64,000 nucleotides of DNA from Planctomycetaceae bacterium (GTDB taxonomy: Bacteria; Planctomycetota; UBA1135; GCA-002686595), in assembly GCA_016125265.1 (NCBI GenBank), contig WGMC01000029.1, positions 35,581 through 99,580 of the forward strand. The letters run 5' to 3'. The position numbers and the translations under genes are program-made. Below, in pieces: positions 8,517-17,664 of the stretch; position 1 is the first letter of the stretch; the number at the start of each line of letters is the position of its first letter. The notes beneath the pieces are model-generated. The model was not told the DNA's origin. It searched no databases and saw nothing but the letters and a program-made list of their open reading frames with translations.

Positions 8517-10559
8517 TTACGCGGCGTCCTTGGGAGCGCCCCGGCTCTCGCCGCGGGCAATCAGGTCAGCCACGTAGTGCAGCACTTCCTCCGCCGAAGA
8601 GGGGCTGTACCCAAACCGCTCGACCAGGCGGTCGCGGATGGCGTGGATTTTGCCGCGGGTTTCGGGGTCGACCACGCTCGAAACGATGCTGGTCAACTGG
8701 ATCATGTCGCGCTGGTCCTCGAACAACTTCAGTTCGAGGGCCCGGCGCAACCGCGAGTTCTGACGGTAATCGAAGGTTTTGCCCTCGATGTGCAGAGCCG
8801 CGATGTAGTTCATCAACTCGTGCCGGAAGTCGTCCTTGCGGCCATCGGGGATGTCGACCTTCTTCTCGATGGCGCGCATGAGGCGCTCGTCCGGATCGTG
8901 CTCGCGTCCGTGTTCGTCGATCACACGCTCACGCGTCGTGTAGGCCTTGACGTTGTCGATGTACTTCGAGCACAGGCGGTCGCTGGCGTCCTTGTCCGAG
9001 GACACGGCCAACTGCACTTCGCGCTTGACGCGCTCGTCGTACTCGTCCCGCGCGACGGCGATCAGGTTGAGGTAGCGCTTGCGGACCTCCTCGTTGGAAA
9101 TGAGGCTGTGGTGCGAAAGACCCTCGGCGAGGGTCTCGAGTACCGCCAGCGCACTCACGTCCGTGCCGTCCTGCACCAGGGCCGCGGCCACACGGTCCTG
9201 CACGTAGCGGGGACTGATGCCCTGCATGCCCTCGCGGGCCGCGCCGGCGCGCATCTCCCGCACGTGCTCGGGGCCGAAGCCGCTGACGTCCTCGCCGGCG
9301 TAGAGCTTGGCTTTCTGCAGCAGCGTCAGGTTCGGGTGGGTCGGATCCTCGAGCCGGGTCATCACGGACCACAGCGAAGCGATCTCCAAGGTGTGGGGGC
9401 TGAGGACCTTGCCAGGCACCTGCGCGCGTGCGAACTGACGCCGGTAGATGTGCACCTCGTCCCGGTAGGACAAGTTGTAGGGCACGTCGATCTTGATGGT
9501 GCGGTCCCGGAAGGCCTCCATCAGCTCGTTGTTCTGAAGCTTTTTGTACTCGGGTTCGTTGGTGTGCCCGAGGATCACCTCGTCGATGCTCGTCTGGGCG
9601 AACTTCTTCGGTTTGATCGCGTGCTCTTGGCTCGCGCCTAGGAGGTCGTAGAGGAACGCGACGTCGAGTTTGAGCACCTCGACGAACTCGAGCAGTCCCC
9701 GGTTCGCCACGTTGAACTCGCCGTCGAAGTTGAAGGCGCGCGGGTCGGAATCACTGCCGTACTCCGCGATGAGGCGGTAGTTGACGTCGCCGGTCAGTTC
9801 GGTCGAATCCTGGTTCTTCTCGTCCTTCGGCTGGAAGGTGCCGATGCCGACGCGGTCCTTCTCGCTCAACGTCAGGCGTCGCACACGCACGTGTTCGAGC
9901 ACCCTAGACAGGTCGGCGTCGTAGCGCGCCATCAGCTCCCGGTGCCAGTAGCGGCTGACGGGATCGAGTTCGCCGCGGATCGCGATGCGGTAGGGGCGCT
10001 CCAGGTTCTGGTTGAGGCGCGCTTCGATCGCGGGACGGGTTTCCTCGGGCAAGAGCAGCAGCGGCTCCTGGTTCATCGGCGAGGGGATCTCCTGGCCGTC
10101 GATCACCCACGTGAAGGTGTAGAGCGCGCCTTCCTCCTGGCCGCTGTAGTGCTCCAGACCGCGTTTCAGGAGCCGCGCGATGGTGCTCTTCGCGGAGCCC
10201 ACCGGACCGTGCAGCAACAGCACCCGTTTTTCTGGGCCCAGCCCCATCGCGCCTGCGCGGATCACGTCGACGAGCTTTGCGATGGGATCGTCGAGACCGA
10301 ATACCGCGTCGCGGCCGCCGTCGAAGGGGTCGCCGAACAGGTGGTAACGCCGCGGCTTCCCGCGCCGGGTGGGCTCCTCGCTGCCGTGGTGCTCGATCAT
10401 GTCGAGCAGGCGCTGCCACGCGTTGCGCGCGACTTCCGGTCGACGCTCGAGCACGGCGAGGTAATCTTGGAAGGTCCCGGTCCATGCCAGGGCCTCGTGG
10501 CGAGCGCGATCAAAGCTGGCCTGGGCCAACTCCAGAAGAGAGTTCTCAGGGGAGTTCAT
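8517..10559 (-). CDS. prkA: PrkA serine protein kinase (YeaG)
   Basis: 680 residues, the usual family length. An AAA-type domain fills the first two thirds, with Walker A GPVGSAKS at 118-125 and the PrkA-specific [20 protein letters not shown] and [21 protein letters not shown] segments. The C-terminal region is the PrkA kinase-like domain ([16 protein letters not shown]). PrkA proteins are serine kinases (or AAA proteases, in one newer view) responding to nutrient stress. First gene of the prkA-yeaH-spoVR set. The ATG at 10559 has about 390 bp of gene-free DNA in front of it, where the promoter should lie. Confidence 0.96.
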   Translation of the reverse strand: MNSPENSLLELAQASFDRARHEALAWTGTFQDYLAVLERRPEVARNAWQRLLDMIEHHGSEEPTRRGKPRRYHLFGDPFDGGRDAVFGLDDPIAKLVDVIRAGAMGLGPEKRVLLLHGPVGSAKSTIARLLKRGLEHYSGQEEGALYTFTWVIDGQEIPSPMNQEPLLLLPEETRPAIEARLNQNLERPYRIAIRGELDPVSRYWHRELMARYDADLSRVLEHVRVRRLTLSEKDRVGIGTFQPKDEKNQDSTELTGDVNYRLIAEYGSDSDPRAFNFDGEFNVANRGLLEFVEVLKLDVAFLYDLLGASQEHAIKPKKFAQTSIDEVILGHTNEPEYKKLQNNELMEAFRDRTIKIDVPYNLSYRDEVHIYRRQFARAQVPGKVLSPHTLEIASLWSVMTRLEDPTHPNLTLLQKAKLYAGEDVSGFGPEHVREMRAGAAREGMQGISPRYVQDRVAAALVQDGTDVSALAVLETLAEGLSHHSLISNEEVRKRYLNLIAVARDEYDERVKREVQLAVSSDKDASDRLCSKYIDNVKAYTTRERVIDEHGREHDPDERLMRAIEKKVDIPDGRKDDFRHELMNYIAALHIEGKTFDYRQNSRLRRALELKLFEDQRDMIQLTSIVSSVVDPETRGKIHAIRDRLVERFGYSPSSAEEVLHYVADLIARGESRGAPKDAA

Positions 10560-10946
10560 CGGGTGCGCGTGCGTTCGGGCGCGGCCGGCGCCGGGGAGAG
10601 CGGTTGTGGGGCTTTCGCTCCCCGCGTTCCTTCGTCCGGTGTAAGTCGGAAGCTGAACGGGGCCATCGGGAGCCCGTGGACCCGATGGGAAAGGCGATGG
10701 CTCCTAGGCCTCAGGCTCGCCCCTCCGAAGCCCCCCACACGCCTCCGGCGCGCTGCTCCGGGTCTCGCGATCGGCCATTCCCATGCGCGGGGCCCGCGAA
10801 ACCCGCGGGTGCCGGGGGGGAACCCAACCGAATGTCGAAACCAGCCGGATCCGGGGGTTCGGCGAACCCCGGGCCCGGAAAGCTTTGCGCACAAACCCCG
10901 TGCCGCGGGCGTCAAGGCCCCGCGGAAGCGCCGCGCAGCGTGCCTT
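10560..10946. other. Gene-free interval between smc and prkA
   Basis: 387 bp with no supportable coding frame. It should hold the 3' end of the smc transcript and the prkA promoter. A 7-bp perfect hairpin (GGGGTTC, loop GGC, GAACCCC) lies near 10852-10870, in the right place to end smc transcription, but without a T-tract. No recognisable -35/-10 or -24/-12 pair could be assigned with confidence in this GC-rich DNA. Confidence 0.4.
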
Positions 10947-13900
10947 TCAGGCCCGGCTGCTGCCCTGGGCGTCGACCACCTCATCCTCGGCTTCGGCCTC
11001 GGCCCGTTTGGGCTGGGGCTCGAGCACATAGGTGGGCTCCGCTTCGACTTCCGTTTCGGCCGTCTCGGGCAGCGCCGCGTCGTCGGGTTGCTTCTCCCCG
11101 CGCGCGCGGCGGGGCGCACGCGCCGCCTGTCCCGTCGGCTCCGGCAGGAAACCGTCGACCTCGTCGAGCTGCACACTCACGCGGCGCGACACACCCTTCG
11201 TCTCCATCGTGATGCCGTAGAGCATCTCGCAGGCGGCCATGGTGCCCTTGTTGTGGGTCACGACGATGAACTGCGTGTCGTCGCGGAAGCCGTCGAGCAT
11301 GCCGAGGAACCGCGCCACGTTGGCGTCGTCCAAGGCCGCGTCGACTTCGTCCAACACGCAGAAGGGGCTCGGCCGGGCCTGGAACACGGCGAACAGGAGC
11401 GCAAGGGCCGTCATCGTGCGCTGGCCGCCCGAGAGGAGGCCGATCGAGAGCTTTTGGCGCCCCGGGGGCTGCGCGCTGATCTCGATGCCCGCTTCGAGCA
11501 CACCCTCGCCCTCGATCAGGCTGATGTCCGCCGCACCGCCGCCGAAGAGCTGGCGGAAGATGGCGCGGAAGTTCTCGCGGATCTCCTCGAACGTCTCGAC
11601 GAACAGGCGTTCCGACTCCGAGTTGATCAGCGCGAGGCTCTTCAGGAGTTCCGCACGGCTCGTGCCGAGGTCGCGGCGCTGGTGCGTCAGGAACTCGAGG
11701 CGTTCGGTCACCTGGGCCAGTTCCTCGACGGCTTCCAGGTTGACGGGGCCCAGGCGGTCCAGTTGGCGGCGCAACTCGGCCACTTCCTGGGCCAGGGAAT
11801 CGAGCGCGCCGGGCTGCTCCAGCTCGGCCTCGGGTTCGTGACCCTCGAGCAGCGCCTCGCGGCCCACGGCCAGTTCCGACTCGGCGCGCCGCAGCAGTTC
11901 GTCCTTCGACAACTCGGCCCGCTGCAGGTCCAGTTCGAGCTGCGCCTCGCGGCCGAGGCCGTCCTCGAGCTTGGCCGTCAGCGCCTCGAGCGAGCGCCGC
12001 AGGGCGTCGATCGCCGCGCGCGCGTCCTTGTCGCGTGCGCGCAGGTCGGTCAGCACCTCGTCGAGGCGACCGCGTTCTTCCAGCAGGCCGACCCGGTCCG
12101 CCGCGAGGCGCTCGGCCTCCTGGGCCCCCACTTCGGCGCTGCCCGCGGCCTCTCCGGCGGCCATGCGCGAGCGTTCGATCTCGGCGGCGAGTTCGCGGCA
12201 ACCGCGTTCGAGCACGGCGATGCGCTGCACCAAACCCTGGTGGCGTTCGACGAGGCGCGTCAGGTCGATGCGCGCGCGCTGTTCTTCGCGCTGCGCCTGT
12301 TCGCGCTCCTGTTCGAGCGCCTGGCGCTTCGACTCGGCCTCGAGCAGCACGGCATTCTCGCGTTCGAAGTTCTGCGCGGCCTCGACGCGGCGGGCCGAAG
12401 CGGACTGTAGCTCGCGTTCGCAGCGCTCGAGTTCGACACCGACGCGGCTCGCTTCGACTTGGGCCTCGGACAACCCGCGTTCGGCCTCGGTCAGGCGGAC
12501 ACGCGCGCTCTGGCGGCGGCCGTGGGCCTCGCCCACCTCAGCGCGGCGGCGGTCCAGGAGGGCGCCTGCCTCGCGCAGCGAACGGGCCGATTCTTCGCGC
12601 TGCCCCGCGAGGGCCAGTTGGCCTTCGACGTGTTGGGCCAGCTCGCGCTCGACACGCTCGCGTTGTTCTTCCAGCTCGGCGGCTTCCGCGCGGCGCCCGA
12701 CGGCGCCGTGGGTCACCTCGCGCCAACCGGCCACCAGACCGCCCGCATCGACGAGGTCGCCTTCCGGCGTCACGAAGCGCCAATCCGGGTGCGCGGGCGC
12801 GAACGCGAGCGCCTCGGACAGCGTCTCGACGAGGAGGCAGTCCGCGAGCATCCACGACACGAGCGGCGCGAACCCCGCGTCGACTTCCACGCAGGCGACG
12901 AGCCGCTGAACGCGGCTCTCGAGTTCCGGGGGCAACTCCGGGCGCGCGGTCGGCGCCGCGCCCCACAGGGTCGGCAACGCGAAACGCGCCTGTCCGCGGC
13001 GGCCATCGCGCAACCAAGCGGCCAGTTCGCCGGCCCGTTCGGGTTCGGCGAGCACCAGTGCCTGCGCCGCATCGCCAAGGGCCACGTCGAGCGCCCGCGC
13101 GAGCCGCGCCGGCACGTGCAAGTGGTCCGCGAACAGCCCGTTCAAGGCCGAGTTCCAGTCGGCGCCGCCGTCGAGCAGCGCGCGCGCGCCCAGCTCCAAA
13201 CTGGCTCGTTCGCTCTCGAAGTCGAGCAAACCGTCGATGCGCGCCACCAGGCGCGCGCGTTCGAGCTCGCTGGTCTTGCGCGCTTCCGCGGCGGCGATGG
13301 CGCGCTCGCCGAGACCTTCGAGTTCCCGTTCGATCGCGCTGCGCGCCTCCGCGGCCCGATCGCGGGCGACCTCCGCCTCCTTGTGGGCCACTTCCGCCGC
13401 GTCGACTTCGACCTTCGCGGCGTCGACACGCGCGCGGCGCTCGGCGACGAACGAATCGGCCCGCCCGGCGCGCTCCTTCAGGGGCGCCATGGCGTTGTCG
13501 AGGTGGCGCGTCATGTGCTCCGCCTCGGACCTCTTGTGTTGCCAGTCGAGCACGATCCTCGACTGCGCCTCGCTGACCTCGCGCGCTTCCCGGCGGGCCC
13601 GTTCCAGCGTGCGGGTGTGGGTCGCCAGCTCCTCGACCTGGGCCTCGGCGGCCTCGCGCTCGGCGGCGGCGGAGGTCACTTCCGAGGCTGCCGTTTGGAG
13701 CTCGGCTTCGCGCTCGGCGCGGCGTTGTTCCAGTTCCTGGGCGCGGCGCGATTCGCTGCCGGCCGCCGCGCGCCAACCCTCGACCCTCTGGGCCAACTGG
13801 TTCCTGCGTTCGTCGACCGCGCGCAGCTCGCCGGCCACATGGCTGGCCTGCGCGCCGGTGCGCTCCAACTCTGCGCCGAGGGCCGCCTGTTCTTCCGCGC

Positions 13901-14714
13901 CGAGGCGCGCGTCGGCTTCCCCCTGTTCGCGCGCCGCCCGCAACTCGCGCAGTTCGAGCAGCAGTTGCTCGCGCGCCGCCTCGACCTCCGCGATCCTAGC
14001 CTCGAGGGCCACGAGTTGGTGTCGGCCGTGGCGCAATGCACCGCGTTGCCACGCCGCCTGGGTCTCGACGTACCGCTCGGCCTTGCCGGCTTGGATCTTC
14101 AGCGAGCGGGAGCGGGACTCGAGCTCGCGGATCACGTCCTCGAGCCGCTCCACGTCCTGGTCCGCGCGGGCCAGGCGGTTCTCGGTCTCCTTGCGGCGTT
14201 GGCGGAAACGGCTGACACCCGCGGCCTCCTCGAAGATGGCGCGGCGGTCCTTCGGGTTCGCGGAGAGCACCGCGTCGATGCGGCCCTGCTCGAGGACCGA
14301 GTAGCCGCGGCTGCCGAGGCCCGTGTCGAACAGCAGGTCCTTGACGTCCTTGAGGCGCACCCGCGCGCCGTCGATCTCGTACTCGCCGTCGCCGGAGCGG
14401 AACACACGGCGCGTCACCGCGACCTCGGCCCCGTGGGTCGGGATCGCCTGTGCAGAGTTGTCGAGGACCAAGGTCACCTCGGCCACACCCAGCGCCGGGC
14501 GCGACGACGAACCCTTGAAGATGACGTCGCTCATCTCCCCGCCGCGCATGGAGGTGGGACGCGTTTCGCCGAGCACCCAGCGCACGGCGTCGACCACGTT
14601 GCTCTTGCCGCAGCCGTTGGGGCCGACGATGCCCGTGACTTCCCGGGGGAACTCGAGCACCGTGCGGTCGGCGAACGACTTGAAGCCGAAGAGTTCGAGG
14701 CGTTTGAGACGCAT
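10947..14714 (-). CDS. smc: Chromosome segregation ATPase SMC
   Basis: 1255 residues. The N-terminal head has the diagnostic MRLKRLELFGFKSFADRT and Walker A GPNGCGKS at 31-38. A long heptad-rich coiled coil (very high Glu, Arg, Ala) runs to a hinge around residues 520-680, followed by a second coiled coil. The C-terminal head holds the ABC signature LSGGQRT and Walker B CVLDEVDAALDD. An upstream in-frame extension exists but lies outside the fold, so the ATG at 14714 is chosen. SMC dimers with ScpA and ScpB condense and segregate the chromosome; no scpA or scpB is visible here. It follows the RNR-like gene by 76 bp on the same strand. Confidence 0.96.
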   Translation of the reverse strand: MRLKRLELFGFKSFADRTVLEFPREVTGIVGPNGCGKSNVVDAVRWVLGETRPTSMRGGEMSDVIFKGSSSRPALGVAEVTLVLDNSAQAIPTHGAEVAVTRRVFRSGDGEYEIDGARVRLKDVKDLLFDTGLGSRGYSVLEQGRIDAVLSANPKDRRAIFEEAAGVSRFRQRRKETENRLARADQDVERLEDVIRELESRSRSLKIQAGKAERYVETQAAWQRGALRHGRHQLVALEARIAEVEAAREQLLLELRELRAAREQGEADARLGAEEQAALGAELERTGAQASHVAGELRAVDERRNQLAQRVEGWRAAAGSESRRAQELEQRRAEREAELQTAASEVTSAAAEREAAEAQVEELATHTRTLERARREAREVSEAQSRIVLDWQHKRSEAEHMTRHLDNAMAPLKERAGRADSFVAERRARVDAAKVEVDAAEVAHKEAEVARDRAAEARSAIERELEGLGERAIAAAEARKTSELERARLVARIDGLLDFESERASLELGARALLDGGADWNSALNGLFADHLHVPARLARALDVALGDAAQALVLAEPERAGELAAWLRDGRRGQARFALPTLWGAAPTARPELPPELESRVQRLVACVEVDAGFAPLVSWMLADCLLVETLSEALAFAPAHPDWRFVTPEGDLVDAGGLVAGWREVTHGAVGRRAEAAELEEQRERVERELAQHVEGQLALAGQREESARSLREAGALLDRRRAEVGEAHGRRQSARVRLTEAERGLSEAQVEASRVGVELERCERELQSASARRVEAAQNFERENAVLLEAESKRQALEQEREQAQREEQRARIDLTRLVERHQGLVQRIAVLERGCRELAAEIERSRMAAGEAAGSAEVGAQEAERLAADRVGLLEERGRLDEVLTDLRARDKDARAAIDALRRSLEALTAKLEDGLGREAQLELDLQRAELSKDELLRRAESELAVGREALLEGHEPEAELEQPGALDSLAQEVAELRRQLDRLGPVNLEAVEELAQVTERLEFLTHQRRDLGTSRAELLKSLALINSESERLFVETFEEIRENFRAIFRQLFGGGAADISLIEGEGVLEAGIEISAQPPGRQKLSIGLLSGGQRTMTALALLFAVFQARPSPFCVLDEVDAALDDANVARFLGMLDGFRDDTQFIVVTHNKGTMAACEMLYGITMETKGVSRRVSVQLDEVDGFLPEPTGQAARAPRRARGEKQPDDAALPETAETEVEAEPTYVLEPQPKRAEAEAEDEVVDAQGSSRA

Positions 14715-14790
14715 GCGGCCGTGGGGCTGAGGCTGGGGTGGGACGGTGGGTAAGGCCGTGGGTGGCGCGGCGCAACAGTCGCGTCGGCGC

Positions 14791-17040
14791 TCAGGGCTGT
14801 TCGTTCTCGGAGCGACCGCTCTGTCCGCGGCGGCGCGGGGCGGGCGCGAGGGCGGGGATGAGCACGCCGCCGTTCCCGGCGCCGCGTTCGACACTGCGTT
14901 CGCCAACGTGGCCGTCGCCGTCGAGCGGCAACCAGGCCTCGCCCTTGCGACCGGACTGGGCGCGGCACTCGGCGAAGCGGGCGAGCGCCTCGGACGCGTC
15001 GCTGGGGCGCGCCGTCGACGCTTCCATCGCAGGGTACAGGGCTCCCGTGGGCACCGTGCGCGCGAGTTCGGCCTCGGGTTCACCGGCGCGCCAACCTCCC
15101 AGGGGCGAGAGCAGGAAGCCGCTGGAGTAGCTTCCCGTGGGGCCCCCATCGGCGCCGCCGAAGAGCACACCCTGGTTCGTGCCGCCCGCGCCGGGCGCAC
15201 CCGCGTCGAGCCACGCCAGGCGGCGACCGGCGCGCTCGCCGAAAAACGGCGAAAGGCGCACGGGAGGCGCTCCGGGCGCCGGGAAACGCCGCGCCGCCTC
15301 CCCCATCAAACCGAGGAGACGCGCGCCGAGCGCCGGATCCGCCTCGCCCTCGCCGAAAAGGCGCAGGGCCTCGCGCAGGCCCACCGGCACGATCGCGTAG
15401 GAGAGGCGCGCGCGCAGCGGCCCGGGGCGCGCGGCCGCGGTGGCCTCCTGGAACGCGGCCAGGGAGCGGCAGGCCTCGAGGGCACAGGAGATCAGGCCGG
15501 ACAGCTCTTCGAGCACCCGCTCTTCGCGCCAGGGGCCGGCGCGGCGCACCAGCCGGGGCAGGTTGAGCGCCACCGCGCCGCCCAGGGCGACGAGGCCGCG
15601 TTCGCCCGCGCGGCGCTCACAGCCCTGCGCCGCGAAGGCGCCGTCGCCGCTGCTCCACGTGAGGACGAGCCGCCCCTGGCGCGCGAGCGCGGCCAGTGCC
15701 GCCGGGGCGTCGCCCGCGTCCTGCGAGGCGAGTTGCGCGTATTCCTCCTCGTCGAGGAAAAGACGCGACGCGAAGGGACCCAGGTCCTCCCGCGCCAGTT
15801 CCTCGAGCAGCCGCGCGCGCGCCGCGCCGTGGCGCGCGCCGGGGCTCACCAGATCGATGCGTTTGCCGCTGGCCGCGCCCAGGCCGGCCAAACCGGACAG
15901 CCAACCCGCGAGCCCGAGGGGCGAGCGCGGCCGCGTCGCCCGCGCCAACTCGCCGAGCATCGCGCCGGTGTCCTCGAGCACCAGGCCGCGCGAAACCGCG
16001 CCCAGGATGCCGCCCAGGCCCTCGAGCAGGGCAAACGCGCCGCCCTCGGCGGAGAGCCCACCCATCGCCAACTCGGCGGGCACACCCAGCGTCAAGTAGA
16101 GATGGGGACTGGAGAGGTCCTCGACCGACAGCTCGCCCTCCATGTGCAACTGCGCGCTGCGTTCGTCGAGCACCTCGTCGAGGGCAAAACGCCGCAGGAT
16201 CTCGCCGCCGATCGCACCCTCGAGGGCCCGCGGTTTGTCCTCGCGCGCGGCATTGCTGAACGGGCCCTTCGCGAGGGCGCCGGTGCGCCGTCCCCAGCGC
16301 TCGAACACGTCCGCGCCTTCGCCCGCGAGGGCCCGGCGCAGGTCGTGGCGCGCCAGCGTCAAGGGCCCGTGGCGCGCGAGCGCTTCGGACTGGCCCAGGT
16401 CGACCAACTCGTTGTCGACGAGCGCGCGAATCAATCCCGTCGAAAGCGTGTGCAGCCCCGACGCGAACACACGGGCCTCGACGCGGTTCGCGACCTCCTC
16501 GGCCAAGTTGCGCGGCAGTTCCAACTCCTCGATCAACGCCGCGGCGATGCGGGCCTTCGACCACGGCGCCGTGCGCTGGGCCTCGCGCACACGCAGCCCG
16601 CCGGGGGGCAGGTCCGCGGACGGGGGCGAGGAGCGCACGCGCAGCGCCTCGCGGGCGCGCGCGCGGCGGTCGCGGTAGAGGATGTAGGCCTTCGCGAGTT
16701 TCGCGCGGCCGAGTTCCACGAGGGCCTCCTCGACCAGGTCCTGCACGGCTTCGATGTGCGGCGCGTCGTCGGCGCCCTCGTCGAGGGCGCGCCGGCGCAG
16801 GGAAAGCTCCACGACCGTCGCGACGTCGTCCGCGAAGGCCGGGTCGTATTCGCCGAGCGCCCCCTGGGCCCGCGCGACCGCCTGCGCGATGCGCGCCCGG
16901 TCGTAGGGCACCGCGCGGCCGTCGCGTTTGGTCAGGAAACGCGGTTTGGGGCCGAGCGCCAGGCCGCCGCGGCGCGGGCCGCCGCCCTGCCCTTCGGGAG
17001 CCGCGGCGGGGCTCGTCTGGCCGGTTTCGTGCGCGCTCAC
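14791..17040 (-). CDS. Double ATP-cone, class III ribonucleotide reductase (NrdD)-like protein, probably non-catalytic
   Basis: 749 residues. After a disordered N-terminus, residues about 33-130 form an ATP-cone (FLTKRDGRAVPYDRARI, ending LAKAYILYRDRRARA). Residues about 148-225 look like a second, degenerate cone (VREAQRTAPWSKARI). The remainder resembles the start of the NrdD barrel (EILRRFALDEVLDERSAQLHMEGELSVEDL) but then becomes Ala/Gly/Leu-rich. I see no C-terminal glyl-radical motif of the RVCGY type and no convincing set of active-site cysteines, so reductase activity is doubtful. It begins 7 bp after nrdR, suggesting a nucleotide-sensing or NrdR-partner role (inferred). It could instead be a highly divergent enzyme. 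The ATG start just after nrdR is natural. Confidence 0.62.
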   Translation of the reverse strand: MSAHETGQTSPAAAPEGQGGGPRRGGLALGPKPRFLTKRDGRAVPYDRARIAQAVARAQGALGEYDPAFADDVATVVELSLRRRALDEGADDAPHIEAVQDLVEEALVELGRAKLAKAYILYRDRRARAREALRVRSSPPSADLPPGGLRVREAQRTAPWSKARIAAALIEELELPRNLAEEVANRVEARVFASGLHTLSTGLIRALVDNELVDLGQSEALARHGPLTLARHDLRRALAGEGADVFERWGRRTGALAKGPFSNAAREDKPRALEGAIGGEILRRFALDEVLDERSAQLHMEGELSVEDLSSPHLYLTLGVPAELAMGGLSAEGGAFALLEGLGGILGAVSRGLVLEDTGAMLGELARATRPRSPLGLAGWLSGLAGLGAASGKRIDLVSPGARHGAARARLLEELAREDLGPFASRLFLDEEEYAQLASQDAGDAPAALAALARQGRLVLTWSSGDGAFAAQGCERRAGERGLVALGGAVALNLPRLVRRAGPWREERVLEELSGLISCALEACRSLAAFQEATAAARPGPLRARLSYAIVPVGLREALRLFGEGEADPALGARLLGLMGEAARRFPAPGAPPVRLSPFFGERAGRRLAWLDAGAPGAGGTNQGVLFGGADGGPTGSYSSGFLLSPLGGWRAGEPEAELARTVPTGALYPAMEASTARPSDASEALARFAECRAQSGRKGEAWLPLDGDGHVGERSVERGAGNGGVLIPALAPAPRRRGQSGRSENEQP

Positions 17041-17047
17041 GTCGGGA

Positions 17048-17563
17048 TCACTCCTCGAAGCCGTCCGAAATGCCGGGGCGGAGCGGCGCCCGCTGGGGTG
17101 CCTCGGCGACGGCGCTGCCCAGCATGGGGCGCACTTCGTCGAGGAACTGGGACACGTCGCGGAACTCGCGGTACACGCTGGCGAAGCGCACGTACGCGAC
17201 CCGGTTCAGGGCGCGCAGTTCCTCCATCACCAGGTTGCCGATCACCGCGCTGGGCACTTCGCGGTCGAACTCCTCCTGGCAGCGCTGTTCGATGCGTTGG
17301 GTGGCGGCCTCGAGGGCAGCGACGGGCACGTCCAACTTTTCACAGGCCCGGAACATGCCGCTGAGGATGCGCTCGCGGTCGAACGCCACTCGCTCGCCGT
17401 CCTTCTTGACGACCCGCAGAGGGGTCTCCTCGGAGCGTTCGTAGGTGGTGAACCGAAGCCCGCAGCCCACACATTCGCGCCGGCGTCGCACGACGCGGCC
17501 GTCGTTCGACTCGCGGCTATCGACCACACGGTCGTCGTTCGCTCCACATCGCGGGCACTTCAT
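17048..17563 (-). CDS. nrdR: Transcriptional repressor NrdR
   Basis: 171 residues. An N-terminal zinc ribbon (MKCPRCGANDDRVVDSRES with the second pair ECVGCGLRFTTYER) is followed by an ATP-cone (VVKKDGERVAFDRERILSGM), the invariant NrdR architecture. NrdR senses dATP/ATP and represses ribonucleotide reductase genes by binding NrdR boxes. The start is ATG 17563 at MKCPRC; an in-frame Met eight codons upstream is rejected because family members begin at MKCP or MRCP. A short C-terminal extension (about 20 residues) follows the cone. A palindrome lies 63 bp upstream. No catalytic RNR gene is in the window, only the RNR-like gene downstream. Confidence 0.96.
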   Translation of the reverse strand: MKCPRCGANDDRVVDSRESNDGRVVRRRRECVGCGLRFTTYERSEETPLRVVKKDGERVAFDRERILSGMFRACEKLDVPVAALEAATQRIEQRCQEEFDREVPSAVIGNLVMEELRALNRVAYVRFASVYREFRDVSQFLDEVRPMLGSAVAEAPQRAPLRPGISDGFEE

Positions 17564-17625
17564 GGCGGGGAGGGCGCAGCAGACCACGCGACATCTCGTG
17601 CGTCAAGGTCGCAAAAGCCCACCAC

Positions 17626-17643
17626 ACCACAACCTGTTGTGGT
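17626..17643. promoter_or_regulatory. Perfect palindrome upstream of nrdR, candidate operator
   Basis: ACCACAAC-CT-GTTGTGGT is an 8-bp perfect inverted repeat with a 2-bp centre, lying 63 bp upstream of the nrdR start and 21 bp after mnmE. NrdR boxes are palindromes of about 16 bp with ACA/TGT-type ends, often in tandem. The size and the CACAA...TTGTG core fit loosely, but the AT-rich middle is missing and only one copy is seen. It could serve nrdR autoregulation, bind another dimeric repressor, or be a chance hairpin at the end of mnmE. Confidence 0.4.
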
Positions 17644-17664
17644 AGCGCTGCCGGGGGCGCCCGG

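Noticed and set aside
5214..10559. Other long open frames opposite spoVR and prkA (for example 5214-7445 and 8577-9641)
   Set aside because: They shadow well-identified genes and lack start context or family patterns.
12459..14753. Long plus-strand open frame opposite smc
   Set aside because: It is the complement of the smc coiled coil; no recognised motif, and SMC is certain.
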